Notes: generated from the letters alone by a model not told the origin. A stretch of 45,135 nucleotides of DNA from Bryobacterales bacterium (GCA_003162425.1 PMOK01000066.1:1-45135); one strand, 5' to 3'; counted from the first letter of the stretch, positions 15,841 to 23,224 are shown. Program-made: numbers and translations.

Positions 15841-16989
15841 ATGAAAGTGTTATTTCGACTCCTGGCCGCGATGGGTCTATTCCTGGCATCAGCGCAGGCG
15901 CTCAGAATCGGGCTGGCTGACTATTTGTTCCGGCAGGATACTTTTGAATCCGTCCAGCATGCAGCGCGGATCTGGCCAGCGAACGCGGAGTTTTACGCGC
16001 GTTTAGCCGACCTCGATGCTGAGAACGCCATTGTGCACTTACGCCACGCAGTCGAACTTGATCCGAGACTCTCAAAAAGCTGGATCGCGCTGGGACTCCA
16101 ATTCGAGCTCCAAGGCAATCCGGAAGAGGCAGAGCGCTGCTACCTGTCGGCGGCTCAGATGGATCGCCAGTTCTTGCCGGCTTGGACGCTCGCCGGTTTC
16201 TACTTCCGCCGCAGTGATGCTGTGCGATTCTGGCCATGGGCGCGGCAGGCCGCTCAGATGTCCTACGGCGACATGCGTCCCCTGTTGAGATTGGCTTTCG
16301 CGTTGACCAACAGCGGGGACATGGTTTTTGCGAAGGTGATTGTGCCGCGCCGCAAGGTGGAGTACGAGTTCCTCCAATATCTCCTCGATCAAAACATGGA
16401 TGCCTCGGCGGTTGTCGATCGCATCTTGAACAGGGCCGGGGATGAAGACCTTGCACCTCTGATGTATTGGATGAACCGTCTCATCGAAACGGGGCGGATT
16501 CCGGAAGCGCGCCGCTTGTGGGACTCTCTCAGCGACAAACGGCTGATATCCTATCCGCGCTTGACGCATCTCACGAACGCGAACTTTTCTCACGTGCCCC
16601 TCCCGGTGGGTGGATTCGACTGGCGAATCACGCCTCCGCCTGGTGTGGACTTGGAACGCACTGCCGACGGACTCCGCGTCCAATTCTCCGGGCGCCAGCC
16701 GGAGTCCTTCCAGCTTCTTTCTCAATATCTGGACGTGACGGGAGGTCGTTATCGCTTGTCGTTTGAGTACCGCACTGTTGACATCCACGCCACCACAGAT
16801 TTGCGCTGGCGCGTGGGTGAGACGTCATCCGCGCCACTCGCCGCCGCCGAGAACTGGACCCGCGCGTCCATGGTCTTTTATGCGAGCCCGGTGAATCAGC
16901 TCACCCTGTTGGAACAGCGGGACGCCGGTACCACCCGTCCCGAAGGAGTCATTTATTTGCGAGGCCTGGCTCTTACTCGTTATGACTGA
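15841..16989 (+). CDS. TPR protein with C-terminal carbohydrate-binding-like domain
   Basis: 382 residues. A signal-like N-terminus (LFRLLAAMGLFLASAQALR) is followed by TPR-like helices (AEFYARLADLDAENAIVHLRHAVELDP, SWIALGLQFELQGNPEEAERCYLSA). The last 130 residues look like a beta-sandwich: FSHVPLPVGGFDWRITPPPG, FQLLSQYLDVTGGRYRLSFEYRT, and YLRGLALTRYD, reminiscent of carbohydrate-binding modules. ATG 15841 was used since the upstream frame overlaps the previous gene. Proteins of this kind accompany exopolysaccharide loci in Acidobacteriota, but no specific function is known. It overlaps the next gene by 8 nt. Confidence 0.6.
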   Translation: MKVLFRLLAAMGLFLASAQALRIGLADYLFRQDTFESVQHAARIWPANAEFYARLADLDAENAIVHLRHAVELDPRLSKSWIALGLQFELQGNPEEAERCYLSAAQMDRQFLPAWTLAGFYFRRSDAVRFWPWARQAAQMSYGDMRPLLRLAFALTNSGDMVFAKVIVPRRKVEYEFLQYLLDQNMDASAVVDRILNRAGDEDLAPLMYWMNRLIETGRIPEARRLWDSLSDKRLISYPRLTHLTNANFSHVPLPVGGFDWRITPPPGVDLERTADGLRVQFSGRQPESFQLLSQYLDVTGGRYRLSFEYRTVDIHATTDLRWRVGETSSAPLAAAENWTRASMVFYASPVNQLTLLEQRDAGTTRPEGVIYLRGLALTRYD

Positions 16990-17281
16990 TATAAAACCAG
17001 AGCGGTCCTGTCCGAAATGTAATTCTCCACGTGTTCGCCGCTCGCGCTCGCGAAATCTCATTGAGAGGATCATTCGGATCGCCGGCGCTCACAAATTCCG
17101 CTGCCGCGAATGTGGATTGGGCTACTTCCGGCTTGGCGGCTCGGTGCTGATCATCAAGGATATTGAACGGCCCTTCCGTGTATTGTGCCGTTACCTGGCC
17201 GCATTAGCTGCGGTGGTTGTGTGCCTATATGTGATTCGGTGGATCGTACTGCGGTTAGCGGAACCGGGACCGTCCGGATGA
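16982..17281 (+). CDS. Small zinc-ribbon membrane protein
   Basis: 99 residues. CPKCNSPRVRRSRSRN and, 27 residues on, CRECGLGYFR make a four-cysteine zinc ribbon. A single C-terminal membrane helix follows (LCRYLAALAAVVVCLYVIRWIVL). It overlaps the TPR gene by 8 nt and belongs to the same operon. A ribbon facing the cytoplasm with a tail anchor would suit an adaptor or assembly role, but this is inference; no named family was recognised. Confidence 0.6.
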   Translation: MTDIKPERSCPKCNSPRVRRSRSRNLIERIIRIAGAHKFRCRECGLGYFRLGGSVLIIKDIERPFRVLCRYLAALAAVVVCLYVIRWIVLRLAEPGPSG

Positions 17282-17291
17282 TGGAGCGAAG

Positions 17292-17441
17292 ATGCGAGTG
17301 TTGCTAAAAATCAGAACCGCCCAGACCGAAATCCGGGTGGTCCAAATCCGCCAGGTACTATCCTGGGGCGTATTCTTCCTCTTCGGTGTCGCGCTCATGA
17401 TGGCACTGGTCTTTCTAATCACTGGAGCCTTTCCACGCTAA
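17292..17441 (+). CDS. 49-residue single-pass membrane protein
   Basis: A short gene from ATG 17292 to TAA 17441. The N-terminal half is amphipathic and basic (VLLKIRTAQTEIRVVQIRQ) and the C-terminal half is one membrane helix (SWGVFFLFGVALMMALVFLI). GGAG sits 5 nt before the ATG and the gene starts 10 nt after the stop of the zinc-ribbon gene, so it is probably the last gene of the operon. Function unknown. Confidence 0.55.
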   Translation: MRVLLKIRTAQTEIRVVQIRQVLSWGVFFLFGVALMMALVFLITGAFPR

Positions 17442-17459
17442 ATTCGTTGAGAAAAAATC

Positions 17460-17487
17460 GGTTGGCAGGCGAAAGCGCGTGCCCCAC
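17460..17487 (-). repeat. REP-like hairpin, family A, copy 2 (terminator-like)
   Basis: Reverse orientation of the 13718 and 18924 copies with one substitution in the stem. It shares the neighbouring A/T-tract with the 18924 copy: stem, then AACCGATTTTTT when read on the minus strand. The stem plus T-tract could act as an intrinsic terminator on that strand. Confidence 0.7.
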
Positions 17488-17524
17488 TCGGGCGGGGTTC
17501 TTCACAAATAGGTAACAAGTAAGT

Positions 17525-17550
17525 ATGTAATCATGACCACATGATTACAT
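17525..17550. promoter_or_regulatory. 26-bp perfect inverted repeat
   Basis: ATGTAATCATG (17525-17535) and its exact complement CATGATTACAT (17540-17550) enclose ACCA. A related GTAATCAT recurs at about 18338, beyond the antitoxin gene. It may be an operator or the remains of a mobile-element end; it lies 140 bp upstream of the toxin start. Confidence 0.4.
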
Positions 17551-17625
17551 CGGTGTTCACCAGAGGCGCGGGCGCAGTAAAGTTTCTGGGCTGAATTAGA
17601 AGCGCGTCTCTTTGGCGAAACATAG

Positions 17626-17661
17626 TACTGGACAATGTACCACTTCTGGTACATACTGGAC
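17626..17661 (+). promoter_or_regulatory. Operator-like repeats upstream of the Gp49/HigA module
   Basis: A perfect inverted repeat ATGTACCA (17635-17642)/TGGTACAT (17647-17654) is bracketed by two direct copies of TACTGGAC (17626-17633 and 17654-17661). It ends 30 bp before the toxin ATG, where the antitoxin's HTH protein would be expected to bind. Confidence 0.45.
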
Positions 17662-17690
17662 TTGTGGGGCGAGATGAACAAAACGCGGAG

Positions 17691-18021
17691 ATGCCGGTCC
17701 GGTTCTACCGCACGGAAGCGGGCGGGTCCCCGGTGCTCGATTGGCTGCGCGGTCTCGACAAGGACGACCGGCGCGCTATCGGGCTCGACCTCATGCGGGT
17801 GCAGTTCGGTTGGCCGATTGGGAGGCCATTGGTGGGGAAGCCTTAAAGATGGCCTTTGGGAAGTGCGCTCGTCGCTTCCGAGCCAACGGATAGCCCGGCT
17901 CATCCTGTGCTTTCACGATCAGATGCTCATCGTGCTGCACGGGTTTATTAAGAAAACGAAGAAAACTCCTGCGGATGACCTGGCCCTGGCGAAACGGAGA
18001 ATGAAGGAGGTTACGAAATGA
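17691..18021 (+). pseudogene. Gp49/RelE-like toxin gene interrupted by a single-base frameshift
   Basis: The first frame reads MPVRFYRTEAGGSPVLDWL, DDRRAIGLDLMRVQFGWPIGRPLVGK and then stops. From the same place the +1 frame continues LKDGLWEVRSSLP, RIARLILCFHDQMLIVLHGFIKKT and TPADDLALAKRRMKEV to 18021. Together these make a normal ~109-residue phage-derived Gp49-like (DUF891) toxin of the HigB superfamily. Removing one C of AAGCCTTAAA (about 17840-17849) restores the frame. The ATG of the antitoxin overlaps the stop (ATGA). Loss of toxin with a preserved antitoxin is a plausible evolutionary outcome; a sequencing error is the alternative. Confidence 0.75.
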
Positions 18022-18305
18022 AAAAACGCAACAAGCATATTGGCTCGTCACTGGAGGACTTCCTGAAAGAGGAAGGCGTCCTCGAAGAGACCCGCGCGGT
18101 CGCGCTGAAAGAGACGCTGGCCTGGCAAGTTCAGCAAGCGATGGAGAAGGACAAAATCAGCAAGGTGGAGATGGCGCGGCGCATGAACACAAGCCGCGCG
18201 GCGCTGGATCGTCTCCTCGACCCTCGCAATGCCTCGGTGACGCTGCAAACCCTAACGCGCGCCGCACACGCTATCGGTCGTGATTTGCGCATCGAGCTGG
18301 TCTAG
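18018..18305 (+). CDS. XRE-family antitoxin of the Gp49 toxin module
   Basis: 95 residues. A charged N-terminus (SSLEDFLKEEGVLEETRAVALKET) precedes an HTH domain, KDKISKVEMARRMNTSRAALDRLLDPRNASVTLQTLTRAAHAIGRDLRIEL. This is the typical partner of Gp49-like toxins, binding the toxin and repressing the operon. It overlaps the toxin gene by 4 nt. The frame is intact, in contrast to the toxin. Confidence 0.82.
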   Translation: MKKRNKHIGSSLEDFLKEEGVLEETRAVALKETLAWQVQQAMEKDKISKVEMARRMNTSRAALDRLLDPRNASVTLQTLTRAAHAIGRDLRIELV

Positions 18306-18771
18306 GAGCGGGGAAGCGGCACGCTGGCATGTAAGCGTGTAATCATCGCCAAAATGCTGTACACTTCACCCATGCAAGCGAAAGTGGCTCAGAACATCCC
18401 TAACGCAGCGAAGTGGATCGGCATTGGGTCAACTGCGATGATGTTGTTCGTAGCAGCGGGCAAACCCTCAGACACAGGGGGGCACGTCGAAGAAGACCGT
18501 TGAAAGCAAGTCACAAACGCCCGCCAAAGCAAACATCGGAGCATCTCCTGATGTCGTGCAAGGCAAACTGTTTCTTGCGACATTGTTCACTATCGGAGGT
18601 GGAGCGGACCGCCCTTACCTATGGATTAAATCTGATGGTGCCCAGTACGAGATCGTATTGACGGAGAAAACGTCGCTCCCCTCAGATTGGCGTCAAAAGA
18701 GGGACGGCGACGATACACAGTACCCGGTCACTTTAATCGGCGTTGGCGGAACCTTCTACACAGAACCGGAC

Positions 18772-18897
18772 GGCGCGCCAGTGCAAAGGAGTTTCGCGGC
18801 AGGCACCGTTGGCATTAACGTCGGCATTGTTTGCGATCAGCAACTCCGTCAGCTCCCAGTGCCCCGCGCCCGCCGCCCAATGCAAAGCAGCCGGACT
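18772..18897 (-). pseudogene. Ankyrin-repeat gene fragment
   Basis: The minus strand encodes AALHWAAGAGHWELTELLIA, NNADVNANG and RETPLHWRA, about one and a third ankyrin repeats with the consensus TPLH and NADVNA elements. There is no proper start nearby and both sides run into unrelated sequence, so this is a remnant. It overlaps the end of the frameshifted gene on the other strand. Confidence 0.55.
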
Positions 18898-18923
18898 GAG
18901 TACGTAAACCCTTGCACGCCAAT

Positions 18924-18951
18924 GTGGGGCAGGCGCTTTCGCCTGCCAACC
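18924..18951 (+). repeat. REP-like hairpin, family A, copy 3
   Basis: Identical over 28 bases to 13718-13745 (GTGG head, GGCAGGCG stem, CTTT loop). It is followed by GATTTTTTTC, so stem plus T-run could terminate transcription on the plus strand. Confidence 0.75.
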
Positions 18952-19005
18952 GATTTTTTTCACAGCTTCTGAGCCTGAGCTGAGCAAGGGGACGAGCCGT
19001 CGATC

Positions 19006-19773
19006 TCACCATCGGAACCAGCGGCGCCGCGTGTCGTGACGTTGACCCGGCTCCAGCGCGTCCACATAAATCGGACCACCTTCCAAAACCTTTGCCGGAT
19101 TCTCCACGAATAAGCGCCTGGCCAGTTCAGGATTGTAGTTTTCCGCGATGTACGCATACGCGAGGTCCAGGCGCGGCGGGCGATCCGTCGAATCGTGCGC
19201 GTCGCTCGCGATAACGTGCACCAGGTTTTTCTTCAGCAGCAGTTCGGCGAAACGCTGGCTCTTTGATCCGAAGCGGCCCAGTAAGGACTGCGCGGTCACT
19301 TGCACCAGGCACCCCCCCTTCACCCACCGGCTCAGGTCGTCCAACCGCTGCTGCAAAGCAAGGTTTCGCTCGGGATGAGTGATGATCGGAACAATACCCG
19401 CTGCCAGCATCTTGCTCACAACCGCATCAATCTGGCGGGCTACAAACATCTCAGAGAACTCCACCAGCAGATAGGATCGATGCGCGATCGTGTACTTCGC
19501 GGGGTTCGCCAGCGCATCTTGAATGTTGTCGTAGTGGAGATGAAAATCGCAGCCGGAGTGAATCCTGATCAACCCGGCTGTCGACTCCCGCAGCAGCGAC
19601 AGCTTTTCTTCCACCGCCTCTGGCCGGAAGGCGAACTGGGAATTGGCGTGCGGGGTCGCGACGATGTCCGTAGTCCCTGTTTGAGCGGCCATCCGCAGCA
19701 TCGCCATACTGTCGTCAAACGTGCGCGCCCCATCGTCCAGATCCCACAGAATATGGCTGTGAACGTCTATCAC
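19006..19773 (-). CDS. CpsB/YwqE-type tyrosine-protein phosphatase (PHP domain)
   Basis: 255 residues. The PHP metal-binding motifs are all present: MIDVHSHILWDLDDGART, TPHANSQFAF, THPERNLALQQR and VIASDAHDSTDRPPRL. CpsB-family enzymes are Mn-dependent phosphotyrosine phosphatases that dephosphorylate the Tyr-rich tail of BY-kinases and so regulate capsule or exopolysaccharide output. The cognate kinase is almost certainly the Wzc-type protein at 5522-7816, although 11 kb of other genes intervene. Its stop lies close to the decayed patch to the left. Confidence 0.9.
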   Translation of the reverse strand: MIDVHSHILWDLDDGARTFDDSMAMLRMAAQTGTTDIVATPHANSQFAFRPEAVEEKLSLLRESTAGLIRIHSGCDFHLHYDNIQDALANPAKYTIAHRSYLLVEFSEMFVARQIDAVVSKMLAAGIVPIITHPERNLALQQRLDDLSRWVKGGCLVQVTAQSLLGRFGSKSQRFAELLLKKNLVHVIASDAHDSTDRPPRLDLAYAYIAENYNPELARRLFVENPAKVLEGGPIYVDALEPGQRHDTRRRWFRW

Positions 19774-19810
19774 CTGTTATGGCCCGCTTCATTATCCCAA
19801 TCCCCACGAG

Positions 19811-19907
19811 CAGAATCCAGGAGTCAGAATTCAGAAGTCAGAAGGAGGATTGCGCGCAGAGCGCGCCACCATCCTCTGGATACTGGCTCCTGAATTCTGA
19901 ATTCTGT
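19811..19907. repeat. Long hairpin built of CAGAATTC-type repeats
   Basis: The left part holds CAGGAGTCAGAATTCAGAAG and the right part CTCCTGAATTCTGAATTCTG, inverted copies of the same motif. Inside, GAGGAT/ATCCTC and GCGCGC/GCGCGC complete a nested stem. It fills the gap between cpsB and the response-regulator gene. Repeats of this GAATTC-rich type occur in intergenic DNA of several bacteria, to my recollection; function unknown. Confidence 0.6.
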
Positions 19908-19910
19908 ACC

Positions 19911-20348
19911 CTACACTTCCAGCGCCGTCGGCTCGTGGCAGATCGCCAGGATTTCCGCAGCCAACGCCAGCCATTCGTCCAGACCCATCGGCTTGGATCG
20001 GCACAATCGCGCGCCCAAGCGCAGCACTTCCGCCTCATCACTGGGGCTTGGTAGACTGCTGAGTGCAACCACGTGAACATGTGCCAGTGTCGGCTCTTGC
20101 CGGATAGCCTGCAACACTGCTTTTCCATCGTGCCGCGGCAAATGCAGGTCCAGGATGATGACGCAAGGTTCCGGCTCCGCTGGTGATGCTCGCTGATCGC
20201 GGACGAATCGGAGTGCCTCCTCGCCGTCACGAAGCAGGTCAAGTTTGTATTCTTCTCCTTGTTCGTCGAGAGCCATCCGAAGCAGGCGCACATCTGCTGG
20301 ATTGTCTTCCATGACAATAAGTTGCGCGGGGCTTGTGTATCTGCTCAC
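19911..20348 (-). CDS. Single-domain response regulator (CheY/Rcp1-like)
   Basis: 145 residues, one receiver domain and no output domain. Acidic pocket ED (14-15), phospho-acceptor D67 in VIILDLHLPRHDG, switch Ser in VVALSSLPS and Lys in CRSKP are all present. Such proteins relay phosphate from a histidine kinase by protein contact. No kinase is adjacent; the nearest is the hybrid kinase at 28759. The stop codon is the TAG of a GTAG that borders the CAGAATTC hairpin repeat. Confidence 0.85.
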   Translation of the reverse strand: MSRYTSPAQLIVMEDNPADVRLLRMALDEQGEEYKLDLLRDGEEALRFVRDQRASPAEPEPCVIILDLHLPRHDGKAVLQAIRQEPTLAHVHVVALSSLPSPSDEAEVLRLGARLCRSKPMGLDEWLALAAEILAICHEPTALEV

Positions 20349-20405
20349 GTTGGTTGGACGTCCTCACGTTCGGATTGTTACTCCACGTGAGAAGCCATTT
20401 CGTTC

Positions 20406-21371
20406 TCAGCGGCCCTCAGCCCAAGCCATGCCGTCCGGCGAACCAGTTGAAATGTGGCCCGTAACTTCCAGTGTCTTGAGATTGAGTACAGCCACGTAGT
20501 TGTCGCCGTTCACGGCAACGAAGGCGCGCTCGCCATCGGGCGTAATCAGAATGCCCTCCGGGCTTCGACCTAGTTTCACTCGCCTGATCTCGCGCTTGAT
20601 GGACGCGTCGAGCACAACCAACTCACCACCATCGAGGTCGGAAATCAGCACCAGCTTTCCGTCGGGAGTAAACTTCAGGCGATTCGACCGCTTAGTGCCA
20701 AGCTGGAGTGTCTGGATCACTTTCTTGCTGGCAATATCGATGATCGACACGCCTCCGTCGCGCGAGTGCGCCGTCCAGATCCGGGCGCCATCGGGAGAAA
20801 CGTCGATGCCTTCCGGTCCATTGCCAACTGGAACCACGGTTTCATTCCACCCGCCGTTGCCCGTGCGTTCGATGATGCTGATGCTGTCGGAACCGATATT
20901 CGCCGTGAAGAGCTGGCTCCCATCCTTACTGACGATCACCATGTGCGTGGTGTTCTGGCCAGTGCCCAGCAGCCAGTCCACCTGGTTCGCCGCGGGATCG
21001 TAGCGCCCGATCAGCTTGTTGACTTCCGCGGTAAAGTACACTTTGCCGTCGGCGAAAAACATACCATGCGGCCGGCGCAGCGAACCCAGATCGACGCGCC
21101 GGATTTCCTTTTGGCCGATCAGATCAATTACCGAGATAGTGCTACCCGGATTCTGGCTGCCATAGTTGCCAACGAATGCCAACTTCCCATCAGCAGACGC
21201 AGCCACTTCATGCGGTCCTTCGCCGGTAGCTGCGTGGCCGACAACTTTCAATGTCGACGGATCCACTATCGATAGCCTGGCTTCTTCTTTGTTTAGGACC
21301 AGCAGCGCGGACGATGGTGTTTCTGCCGCGATCAGCGCCGCGGACGCCGCAATAAAAAGAACAAGCCTCAT
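20406..21371 (-). CDS. Secreted YVTN/beta-propeller repeat protein
   Basis: 321 residues from ATG 21371 (TTG 21377 is in frame). A signal peptide (MRLVLFIAASAALIAAE) is followed by about seven propeller blades of the YVTN kind: ARLSIVDPSTLKVVGHAATG, STISVIDLIGQKEIRRVDLG, GGVSIIDIASKKVIQTLQLG, GELVVLDASIKREIRRVKLG, NYVAVLNLKTLEVTGHISTG. These proteins are extracytoplasmic and often have no assigned role; some bind ligands or surface partners. No catalytic motif is visible. Confidence 0.8.
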   Translation of the reverse strand: MRLVLFIAASAALIAAETPSSALLVLNKEEARLSIVDPSTLKVVGHAATGEGPHEVAASADGKLAFVGNYGSQNPGSTISVIDLIGQKEIRRVDLGSLRRPHGMFFADGKVYFTAEVNKLIGRYDPAANQVDWLLGTGQNTTHMVIVSKDGSQLFTANIGSDSISIIERTGNGGWNETVVPVGNGPEGIDVSPDGARIWTAHSRDGGVSIIDIASKKVIQTLQLGTKRSNRLKFTPDGKLVLISDLDGGELVVLDASIKREIRRVKLGRSPEGILITPDGERAFVAVNGDNYVAVLNLKTLEVTGHISTGSPDGMAWAEGR

Positions 21372-21386
21372 AGTCAATCAAGTATA

Positions 21387-21412
21387 GTAGCCCCGCACGT
21401 GAGTGAGGGGAC
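21387..21412 (+). repeat. REP-like element, family E, copy 1
   Basis: Head GTAG, CCCC arm, variable centre, GGGG arm, then AC. Related 26-bp copies lie at 24645-24670 (reverse) and 24697-24722. It sits between the propeller gene start and the TPP-enzyme stop. Confidence 0.6.
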
Positions 21413-21427
21413 ATCTAGCGGCGCGAG

Positions 21428-22999
21428 TCAGACCAGGTCGGAATACTCGCGATAGTCGATCGGTACCTCGAGCAGAAACGGGATTCGCTTAGTCAACGCC
21501 GTCTCGACACACGCTCTGGCCGCTCGGACACTGGTGGCTCGCTGGCTCGCAATTCCGAACGCTTGCGCAATGCGAGCGAAATCGGGAGGGTTGAAATCAA
21601 CGCCGTATGGTGGAAAGCCGCGGCGTTCAGCGCTGACTCGGATGAGGCTCAAGCTGCGATCGGACAGTACCACGATGATCACCGGCAGCGCGAGTTCACG
21701 AATCAGGGCCAGATCGTGAACCATCATGAGCATGCCTCCATCGCCCACCACCGCGAGCACGGGCTTTTCCGGCGCCACCAGTTGCGCGGCAATCGCGGCC
21801 GGAATTCCGAAGCCCATGCCGGACAGCCCATTGGACATCAAGAATGTTCCAGGCTCATAACAGCACCAGAATTGGCCCATCACCAGCTTGTGCGATCCAA
21901 CGTCGCAGGTAACGATTCCGTCGCGTGGAAAGACGGACCGCAGCTCTTCGATCAATCGCAATGGCGAGAGCCCCATGGTGGATGCGAGCGGCGTCCGCTG
22001 GATCGCTGCGCGTCGACCCTCGATCAACTCCGGTGGCCACGGCCTCGGACTAGCAATTCGAGCCACTAACTCCACCAGCATAGAATCGAGATCGCCGATT
22101 GCTTCAAGTGGCCGATAATCTCCCTCGGCCATCGATGCCGTGTCGATAGCGACCACCTCCACATCCGCAAACCAGGTCTTATCGCACTCCACCGGATCGA
22201 AACCGACGCCGAGAATCAGATCCGCGCTTCGGATAGTCTCAACGATTTCCTTATCTATCGCCATTCCAGATGCCACGCCGGCAAACAAAGGATGGTCCTC
22301 GCTGGCCATGCCTTTAGCCTTCGGCGTAACCAGAAATGGCGACTGGAGTTTGTCGATCAACACTCGAACGGCGGGTTTTGCCGCAAGACCAATCAAGATT
22401 AGCGGACGCTCGGACGCGTTCAAGCGCGCTGCGATGTCGTCGACGGTGACGGCGCAATCCTGCTGCGCCATTGATGCGGGCCGCGGCTCCTGTCGCATGG
22501 CATATTCCTGCACGGCCAGATCGCTTGGCAAAGCAATGTGTACCGGCCCGGGTCGCGGCGCCGCCGCCAGATCCATGCCGCGTTCCACTATCTCCACAGC
22601 ATCCTCTTCGCCTACGCTAAATGATCCTTTCGTAACAGCCGAAAATAATCTGTCGAGCGGCAAGCGCTGATGCGTCATGGTGTGAATGACGCCGCTCGGG
22701 ATCTGCGCAGTAACGGCCAGCATCGGCGCACGATCGAGCAATGCGTTGGCCACGCCAGTTACTAAGTTGGTGGCGCCGGGACCCAGAGTGGCAACGCACA
22801 GGCCGGGAACACCGGTCATTTGTCCCACTACTTGCGCCATCCACGCCGCGCTCGATTCATGGCCGGTCAGCAGGAACTGCACGCCCGCTTGGCGGCAGGC
22901 GTCGATAAAGGCTACGATTTCGCCACCCGGCAGTCCGAACGCAAAGCGGACGCCGCGCTGAGCGAGCGTTTGTGCCATGGCTTCCGCGTTGGTAGGCAT
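21428..22999 (-). CDS. Thiamine-diphosphate-dependent enzyme, acetolactate synthase large-subunit-like
   Basis: 523 residues in the usual three domains. The N-terminal domain has FGLPGGEIVAFIDAC and the ring-activating Glu in TGHESSAAWMAQVVG (E48), followed by GPGATNLVTGVANALLDRAP. A middle domain and a C-terminal TPP domain follow (SNGLSGMGFGIPAAIAAQL, then GDGGMLMMVHDLALI). The usual Asn of the metal motif is replaced (VVLSDRSLSLI). It is somewhat shorter than typical IlvB, and no small regulatory subunit gene is adjacent, so biosynthetic acetolactate synthase is not assured; a catabolic or sugar-modifying ThDP lyase is possible. Confidence 0.8.
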   Translation of the reverse strand: MPTNAEAMAQTLAQRGVRFAFGLPGGEIVAFIDACRQAGVQFLLTGHESSAAWMAQVVGQMTGVPGLCVATLGPGATNLVTGVANALLDRAPMLAVTAQIPSGVIHTMTHQRLPLDRLFSAVTKGSFSVGEEDAVEIVERGMDLAAAPRPGPVHIALPSDLAVQEYAMRQEPRPASMAQQDCAVTVDDIAARLNASERPLILIGLAAKPAVRVLIDKLQSPFLVTPKAKGMASEDHPLFAGVASGMAIDKEIVETIRSADLILGVGFDPVECDKTWFADVEVVAIDTASMAEGDYRPLEAIGDLDSMLVELVARIASPRPWPPELIEGRRAAIQRTPLASTMGLSPLRLIEELRSVFPRDGIVTCDVGSHKLVMGQFWCCYEPGTFLMSNGLSGMGFGIPAAIAAQLVAPEKPVLAVVGDGGMLMMVHDLALIRELALPVIIVVLSDRSLSLIRVSAERRGFPPYGVDFNPPDFARIAQAFGIASQRATSVRAARACVETALTKRIPFLLEVPIDYREYSDLV

Positions 23000-23083
23000 G
23001 CGTTCCTAACATCATAACGGAACGTCATAAATCATCCTTGCTTTGCCGGATTCAACGCCGCCGTCATGGCGCGTTGCTTGTTC

Positions 23084-23224
23084 TCAGACACCTTCCTTGG
23101 CACGAATCGTTTGGCTGATGCCGTATCCGTGCTGTGGTCCCCACTGCAACGTCTGGAGAACCAGCAGGTCGAGCGTCCCTTGAAGCAGCTCAATCCGATT
23201 CTGATAGCGATCCTTCTTAGGCAT
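23084..23224 (-). pseudogene. PadR-family regulator, N-terminal fragment
   Basis: 46 codons from ATG 23224: MPKKDRYQNRIELLQGTLDL, then VLQTLQWGPQHGYGISQTIR and a stop soon after. This is the first helix-turn-helix part of PadR regulators (usually ~105-115 residues); the winged region and dimer helix are missing, and no continuation was found in other frames. In Acidobacteriota PadR genes normally precede ADOP permease genes, which is not the case here. Probably a truncated remnant. Confidence 0.65.

Larger units (their letters stand above)
18372..18972 (+). pseudogene. Frameshifted hypothetical exported protein, degraded 3' end
   Basis: From ATG 18372 the reading frame gives a membrane or signal segment (AAKWIGIGSTAMMLFVAAG) and stops after 43 codons. 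Deleting one G from a run of six (18477-18482) continues it as GGTSKKTVESKSQTPAKANI, then VVQGKLFLATLFTIGGGADRPYLWIK, YEIVLTEKTSLPSDW and TFYTEPDGAPVQ. After about 18790 the frame runs into antisense ankyrin-like sequence and a REP hairpin, so the true C-terminus appears lost. No family was recognised. It may be a pseudogene, or the G-run may be a sequencing error. Confidence 0.4.

Noticed and set aside
17502..17903. A 133-codon minus-strand open frame opposite the toxin.
   Set aside because: It crosses both inverted repeats and the antisense of the toxin gene; the toxin homology on the plus strand explains the region.
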